From the NCBI RefSeq assembly GCF_026421305.1, contig NZ_JAPJBQ010000003.1:1-64000 (forward strand): a stretch of DNA of 64,000 nt, read 5' to 3'. Both the position numbers and the translations under genes were made by a program. The stretch comes from Dyella silvae. GTDB taxonomy: Bacteria > Pseudomonadota > Gammaproteobacteria > Xanthomonadales > Rhodanobacteraceae. The number at the start of each line of letters is the position of its first letter. The stretch's first letter is position 1. Of the stretch, positions 59,622 to 64,000 are shown one piece after another. The notes beneath the pieces were generated by a model. The model was given only the letters and a program-made list of their open reading frames with translations. It had not been told where the DNA came from and searched no databases.

Positions 59622-60011
59622 ATGGAAACGACACTACTGGCAGTCAACGGCACGCTCATGCGCGGCCTTGGACTGAATCACAACATGCGCGCGGCACACG
59701 GCGAATACGTACGCGAAGACCATACGGATGCCTGCTACCGCATCTGGAGCATCGGCGATCGGCACCCGGGAATGATCCGGGTACCTCATGGCGGCACAAC
59801 CGTGGCCCTGGAGTTGTGGGAATTGCCGATGGCATCGCTGGGCGAACTGCTACTGAGCGAGCCGGCGGGTTTGAGTATCGGCAAGGTGACCCTGGCCAGC
59901 GGCGAACAGGTGCTTGGCGTGCTAGCTGAGCCATGGTTGCTGGAAGGGCAGAAGGAGATCAGCCAGCTCGGGGGCTGGCGCGCCTACACGGGCGAGCACT
60001 TCGAGTCGTAA
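59622..60011 (+). CDS. Stand-alone allophanate-hydrolase C-terminal-like protein
   Basis: This 129-residue protein resembles the C-terminal domain of allophanate hydrolase (AtzF/DUR1 type; gamma-glutamylcyclotransferase-like fold). It starts LLAVNGTLMRGLGLNHNM and has a middle GMIRVPHGGTTVALELWELP and an end LGGWRAYTGEHF. The amidase domain that normally precedes it is missing from the gene and the window. In allophanate hydrolase this domain has been linked to breakdown of an N-carboxycarbamate intermediate. The ATG at 59622 is set by AGGAG nine bases upstream. Confidence 0.75.
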   Translation: METTLLAVNGTLMRGLGLNHNMRAAHGEYVREDHTDACYRIWSIGDRHPGMIRVPHGGTTVALELWELPMASLGELLLSEPAGLSIGKVTLASGEQVLGVLAEPWLLEGQKEISQLGGWRAYTGEHFES

Positions 60012-60051
60012 GCGATCACACGAACAAGGATGGATTCAACAGGAGCACGGA

Positions 60052-61269
60052 ATGCGCAAGACCAACGTCAATCTGGACACGGCGCCCTCCCATCGCATTG
60101 CGATGATATTGCTGGGCATCGCAGTTACCCCGGTACTGCTTTCTTCTTCCAGTCTCGGAAGCCAATTGAGCAGTTCGGCCCTGATCACCGTGGTGGCCAT
60201 AGGTAGCCTGATTCTGACGGTGCTGGCCGCCATCAATATGTGCGTTGGTGAGAAGGCTCGGCTTCCCACTTACGGTATCGTCAAGTACCCCTTCGGTGAG
60301 AAGGGTGCAGTAGCGATCAACATCCTGATGGCAGTTAGCCTGTTTGGCTGGATTGCCGTGACGGCGAGCATGTTTGGTCATTCGGTACATGATCTTCTCG
60401 CGGGTTATGGGATCCATTTGCCCATAACGTTACTGGTCGCCATGGGCTGTGTGATTTTCGTGGCCTCCACGGCCTTCGGATTTGCCGTACTGGGCAAGGT
60501 GGCCCAGGTCGCGGTGCCGATCATCTCAGTCATGCTTTGCTACATCCTTTACCGGGCATTTCATGGGCAGGGCGTGCCGTTGGGCGACGTGGGGCAGATG
60601 AACACGGGCGTGGCCATTTCCACCGTGGTGGGAACCATCATCGTGCTGGTGACCACGCTCCCGGATTTCGGCAGCTTTGTGCATGACCGCAAGCACGCCA
60701 TTGTCGCCGCGGTACTGACGTTCGCCATCGCCTATCCCTTGCTGTTCTGGGCGGGTGCGATGCCGAGTGCGCTGACCGGCAAGGCATCGCTGCTGGAGGC
60801 CATGGCTGTGTTCGGTGTGCTATTGCCAACGGCGCTGTTGCTGATCTTTGCAACGGTGACGGGCAATGCCGGCAATATGTTCCAGGGTACGCTGGTCGTG
60901 TCGACGCTGCTGACGCGTTTTCCGAAGTGGCAGATCACCATCGCCCTTGGCGTGCTGGCAGCCATCGTCGGCAGCATGGACATCATGTCGTGGTTCATTC
61001 CGTTCCTGCTGTTCCTGGGCGTGGCGACGCCGCCAGTGGCCGGCATCTACGTAGCCGATTACTCGCTCTATCGCCGCGGCGGCTATGACGAAGCGGCTCT
61101 GGCGAGAGAGCCTAAGGTGAAGGTGCTGAGCTTTGTGGCCTGGCTGGCCGGTTCACTTGCTGGGTTTGCTGCCATCAAGGGCGTGTTGACGATAACCACC
61201 ATTCCCTCATTGGATTCGATTCTCGTAGCCAGCCTTTGTTATGCCCTGCTTAGCCGGCTAAATCGATAA
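60052..61269 (+). CDS. CodB-like (NCS1 family) permease
   Basis: This 405-residue inner-membrane protein has about 12 TM segments. The pattern and the stretches LPTYGIVKYPFGEKGAVAIN, GWIAVTASMFGHSVHDLL and GVATPPVAGIYVADYSLYRRGGYD match the purine-cytosine permease (NCS1) family. A good AGGAG ribosome site precedes the ATG. Lying at the end of the ureide operon, it probably brings in the substrate; cytosine is less likely because no cytosine deaminase is present. Confidence 0.85.
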   Translation: MRKTNVNLDTAPSHRIAMILLGIAVTPVLLSSSSLGSQLSSSALITVVAIGSLILTVLAAINMCVGEKARLPTYGIVKYPFGEKGAVAINILMAVSLFGWIAVTASMFGHSVHDLLAGYGIHLPITLLVAMGCVIFVASTAFGFAVLGKVAQVAVPIISVMLCYILYRAFHGQGVPLGDVGQMNTGVAISTVVGTIIVLVTTLPDFGSFVHDRKHAIVAAVLTFAIAYPLLFWAGAMPSALTGKASLLEAMAVFGVLLPTALLLIFATVTGNAGNMFQGTLVVSTLLTRFPKWQITIALGVLAAIVGSMDIMSWFIPFLLFLGVATPPVAGIYVADYSLYRRGGYDEAALAREPKVKVLSFVAWLAGSLAGFAAIKGVLTITTIPSLDSILVASLCYALLSRLNR

Positions 61270-61387
61270 GGTGCTCACTGGCCTGAGATTCTTCTGAAAC
61301 TGTGCCGAGCGGTGTGTCAACTGGCCGCAGGTGGCGACCACGGGGGCTTTCCGCTTGGTACGGTTTCGGCAGACGGAGGCTGGTCAA

Positions 61388-62326
61388 ATGTTTACTTCAG
61401 ACGAAAGCATTCGCGTTGTGCGCATGGTTGCCAAATACCAAAGCATCACAGTAGCCGCTGAAAAGCTGCATAAGGTGCCTTCGGCTATCAGTTATACGGT
61501 GAAGAAGCTGGAGGAGACCTTTGGCGTGCAGCTGTTCACGCGAAAGGGCTGTTATATCCAGCTGACGTCCGCGGGCGAGTATTTCATCCACCACAGCAAA
61601 TCCATTCTTGACGATCTCGATGCGCTCAAACGTAACGTCGCCATCGTCGATGCGGGGGTAGAGAGTGAGCTGACGGTGGCGGTCAACAACATCGTTCCAC
61701 AAGACGAACTGATCGATTTCGTCTGTACGTTTGAAGAGACCTTTCCTTCGTCGAAACTCACCGTGAGTCGAGAGGTATACAACGGCTGCTGGGATGCGCT
61801 TTACAGCGGAAGGGCCGACATCGTTGTTGGGGCGCCGCATGCGGTGCCAGCCACCGATGGTGTCGTCAGCCAACCGCTGGGACATATGGAATGGGATTTC
61901 GTTGTCGGCGCAGGGCATCCGCTCGCACGCTCGGAACACGTGCTGGAGAACGCGGAATTGCGTCGTTATCCCGCCGTGTGCATTCGCGACACATCTGTAA
62001 ACCTGCAATGTATGCAGGCATGGTTATTGGAGGGACAGAAGCCGATCTTTGTTTCCGACTTTCCCACCGCAGCGGCGCTGATTGGCCGTAATGCGGCCAT
62101 CGGTTACATGCCGAGCCATCTCTATCGCTCGCACAGCGGCCTGCCACTGGTGAGAAAGGTCATACGGGAACAGAAGCACGCTACTCGTTTGTTTTTGGCT
62201 TATCGGCCCGATGGTATGGGCAAGGCGCGGCGTTGGGCTGTGGACTATCTGTCCCAGCCTGAGCGACGCGATGGACTTTGCGGTGTCGCCCGTAGTTCCT
62301 GCAAAGAGCACGCACTGACACCTTAA
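61388..62326 (+). CDS. LysR-family transcriptional regulator
   Basis: This 313-residue regulator has an N-terminal winged HTH (RVVRMVAKYQSITVAAEKLH; VPSAISYTVKKLEETFGVQLF) and a C-terminal periplasmic-binding-like effector domain (about 95-300). The ATG at 61388 was chosen over an earlier in-frame start because GGAGG lies eight bases upstream and the HTH starts here. It is transcribed in the same direction as the ureide genes rather than divergently. The presumed target is the promoter region at 53372-53932 and perhaps the porin gene. Confidence 0.9.
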   Translation: MFTSDESIRVVRMVAKYQSITVAAEKLHKVPSAISYTVKKLEETFGVQLFTRKGCYIQLTSAGEYFIHHSKSILDDLDALKRNVAIVDAGVESELTVAVNNIVPQDELIDFVCTFEETFPSSKLTVSREVYNGCWDALYSGRADIVVGAPHAVPATDGVVSQPLGHMEWDFVVGAGHPLARSEHVLENAELRRYPAVCIRDTSVNLQCMQAWLLEGQKPIFVSDFPTAAALIGRNAAIGYMPSHLYRSHSGLPLVRKVIREQKHATRLFLAYRPDGMGKARRWAVDYLSQPERRDGLCGVARSSCKEHALTP

Positions 62327-62451
62327 GTACTGAGTTTTTCAACCCGGCAACGCACGGGATACCGCATCGCTTGCGATCGTGGCAGGACCCGTTTGTCCGC
62401 AGGAAGGCGGATTCTGGTGCGTTTGTCTCGACATCCAATGGAGTGGATATC

Positions 62452-63537
62452 ATGAAAACGTTCACCGTCTTCGGTTTCAGGCGAGCATGGTGCGCCGTGC
62501 TACTGGGTTGGGCGTGTGTCTCGCCCGCGTTTGCAGAAACCGACCTGCCCGCGCCCAAAGTGCATTTCTATGGGCTGGTCGACGTGTGGGGCGGCGCTCA
62601 AAAGTTCCCAGGGGGAAACAGCGAGTCGCTGATTTCCGATGGCGGCATGTCGACCTCGTACTGGGGTGTCGGTGCGAGTGAGCAACTTGCGGAAGGTTAT
62701 AAGGCCGTCGTGACGCTCGAAGGCTTCTTTCGTCCCACGGATGGCGCGTATGGCCGATTCGATGGCGATACCTTCCTTTCGCGCAGCGCCTATGCCGGTA
62801 TCGAGTCTCCATACGGATCGCTGTACATCGGGCGCGTGACGACCCCGCTCTTCATCTCCACGATTCTGTTCAATCCGTTTGTGGACTCCTACGGGTTCTC
62901 ACCGATGATTAAGCAGACCTATCTCGGCGTGGGCTCTTATCCGAGTTATGCGACCGATCAAGGCGTGGCGGGCGACTCCGGCTGGAGTAACGCGCTGCAG
63001 TATCAATCGCCGGAATTTCACGGCCTGAAAGGCAATGTCACCTATGCCTCGGGCAACTCGTCGGAGCATCACGGTGCCAAGAAGGTCGCCGCACAGCTGA
63101 TGTACGCCCACGGTGCCTTTGCGGCCACCGGTGTCTACCAGTACATCAACTACAACGGCCAGCCGGGCGACCTCGGCCAGATTGTGCCGGGTTGGACCAG
63201 TCAAAGCGTGGCGCAGCTTGGCGCCTCTTATGACTGGAAGGTGGTGAAGTTGTTTGCGCAATACATGCATACACATAATCAGGCCAACCAGGGTCACTGG
63301 AACGTCAATACCGGGCAGGTGGGCGTATCGGTTCCGGCCGGCAAAGGTTCGGTGCTGGCGTCTTATGCATATTCCAACGACTCGGGCGGCATGGGACAGA
63401 CACGACGCACCTGGTCGCTGGGCTACGACTATCCGTTCACCAAGTACGTCGATGCTTATGCAGCCTATATGAACGACAAGATCAGCGATCAGTCAGGTGG
63501 GTACACCGTCGGCGTGGGTTTGCGCGTGAAGTTCTGA
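62452..63537 (+). CDS. Outer-membrane porin
   Basis: This 361-residue Gram-negative porin has a signal peptide (about 1-25, ending AFA) followed by FYGLVDVWGG, the first strand typical of trimeric porins. Family strand sequences include ESPYGSLYIGRVTTP and SNALQYQSPEFHGLKGNVTY. The terminal residue is Phe (GLRVKF), the Bam recognition signal. GGAG lies eight bases before the ATG. It may admit the cluster's substrate across the outer membrane. Confidence 0.93.
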   Translation: MKTFTVFGFRRAWCAVLLGWACVSPAFAETDLPAPKVHFYGLVDVWGGAQKFPGGNSESLISDGGMSTSYWGVGASEQLAEGYKAVVTLEGFFRPTDGAYGRFDGDTFLSRSAYAGIESPYGSLYIGRVTTPLFISTILFNPFVDSYGFSPMIKQTYLGVGSYPSYATDQGVAGDSGWSNALQYQSPEFHGLKGNVTYASGNSSEHHGAKKVAAQLMYAHGAFAATGVYQYINYNGQPGDLGQIVPGWTSQSVAQLGASYDWKVVKLFAQYMHTHNQANQGHWNVNTGQVGVSVPAGKGSVLASYAYSNDSGGMGQTRRTWSLGYDYPFTKYVDAYAAYMNDKISDQSGGYTVGVGLRVKF

Positions 63538-63553
63538 TGCGCTTCTGACGCCC

Positions 63554-63583
63554 GCATGCCGGCACCTTGCGTGCCCGGCATGC
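63554..63583. terminator. Hairpin between the porin and the FlhB-like gene
   Basis: GCATGCCGGCAC and GTGCCCGGCATGC form a 12-bp stem with one bulged C and a five-base loop. Lying between convergent genes, it can end both transcripts, though no long T-run follows. Confidence 0.65.
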
Positions 63584-63594
63584 AGCCATGGGGA

Positions 63595-63870
63595 TTATTC
63601 GGCGCTTGCGTCGGCCGCGTCGTAAACGCACGAAAGCACCGCCGCCGCTGCGGCATACAGCGTGGCGGGTATCTCTCGCCGCAATCGCAACGAGGCGAGC
63701 AGGGCTGCCATCTGCGGATCGTGATGCAACGGAATGCCCAGTGCGCGTGCGCGCGCCAAGAGGGTTTCCAGCGATTCTGGCGGGAGGCTGGCGGGTGGTG
63801 CGGCGTCGCTTGGGCCGCCTGACAGGCGGAGGGAGACACGGCGCTGGGCGGGCGGAAGGGACGTGGTCAT
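63595..63870 (-). CDS. Small FlhB C-domain homologue (FhlB-like)
   Basis: This 91-residue protein corresponds to the cytosolic part of FlhB after the NPTH site: ARALGIPLHHDPQMAALLASL and REIPATLYAAAAAVLSCVY match that region. It has no TM segment and no cleavage motif. Such proteins can stand in for the cleaved FlhB fragment in export switching. ATGA overlap with the FliK-like gene upstream fits a paired role, since FliK acts on FlhB. Confidence 0.8.
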   Translation of the reverse strand: MTTSLPPAQRRVSLRLSGGPSDAAPPASLPPESLETLLARARALGIPLHHDPQMAALLASLRLRREIPATLYAAAAAVLSCVYDAADASAE

Positions 63871-64000
63871 GCCATGGTCTTCAACAGAATGGCGCTATGC
63901 GGACTGCTCGACTGCGGCAGTCCTTGCTGGCAGCTGAGCTGATCCAGAATCAGCCCGACGGTATTGAGCTGCTGGCGCAACGCACCGAATTGCTGCTCCA
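63867..64000 (-). CDS. FliK-like protein, C-terminal end only
   Basis: Only the last 43 residues lie in the window: EQQFGALRQQLNTVGLILDQ, then LSCQQGLPQSSSPHSAILLK and a short end. The rest lies beyond base 64000. Coupling to the FlhB-like gene (ATGA) and the helix composition suggest a second FliK-type hook-length protein. The identification is tentative because the diagnostic domain is only partly visible. Confidence 0.5.
   Translation of the reverse strand, partial: EQQFGALRQQLNTVGLILDQLSCQQGLPQSSSPHSAILLKTMA

Noticed and set aside
60052-61269. Permease as a cytosine-salvage gene
   Set aside because: No cytosine deaminase or pyrimidine genes nearby; operon context favours a ureide substrate.

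Overview
The window is high-GC DNA from a polarly flagellated gammaproteobacterium. It is most likely a member of the Lysobacterales/Xanthomonadales, family Rhodanobacteraceae (Dyella, Luteibacter or Rhodanobacter type). This rests on gene order (flgB-L, fliC-D-S-T, a PilZ gene, fleQ, fliE-R, flhB-A-F-G, fliA, cheYZA, motCD, cheW), on FleQ/FlhF/FlhG-type control, and on repeat families typical of that order. No species can be named from the sequence alone.

Layout. 1-1015: the right-hand part of a large palindromic repeat element and a sigma-54 promoter. 1016-11266: rod, hook and ring genes flgB-flgL, tightly packed. 11267-16097: flagellin fliC with a sigma-28 promoter, cap fliD, chaperones fliS and fliT, and an atypical PilZ protein. 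16098-25103: fleQ, then fliE-fliK with a sigma-54 promoter ahead of fliE. 25104-26521: a second, complete 1.1-kb copy of the palindromic element, followed by a new sigma-54 promoter. 26522-34137: export gate and switch genes fliL-R, flhB and flhA, with a smaller relative of the element between fliP and fliQ. 34280-42851: flhF, flhG, fliA, cheY, cheZ, cheA, motC, motD and cheW. Together these genes encode one complete polar flagellum plus its core chemotaxis relay; flgA, flgM, cheR and cheB are not in the window.

42975-53371 is accessory. It holds an AI-2E family membrane protein, a GFA/Mss4-like zinc protein, a phospho-signalling module (FHA protein and membrane Ser/Thr kinase on +, PP2C phosphatase and LysM/TPR lipoprotein on -), msrA, and two outer-membrane beta-barrel proteins.

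53933-63537 is a catabolic cluster. It encodes an isochorismatase-fold cysteine hydrolase resembling biuret hydrolase, the three subunits of an oxamate-carbamoyltransferase-like enzyme (DUF2877/AllH, FdrA/AllF, DUF1116/AllG), carbamate kinase, a free-standing protein resembling the C-terminal domain of allophanate hydrolase, a CodB-like permease, a LysR regulator and a porin. I infer a ureide pathway in which substrate carbamoyl groups are released as carbamoyl phosphate and used to make ATP. The substrate is unproven; biuret/allophanate or oxalurate fit best. The last 400 bases return to flagellar-type genes on the minus strand: a small FlhB C-domain homologue and the end of a FliK-like gene.

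The most unusual features are the nested, hairpin-rich palindromic elements (three sizes, four copies) lying between flagellar genes, and the combination of genes in the ureide cluster.
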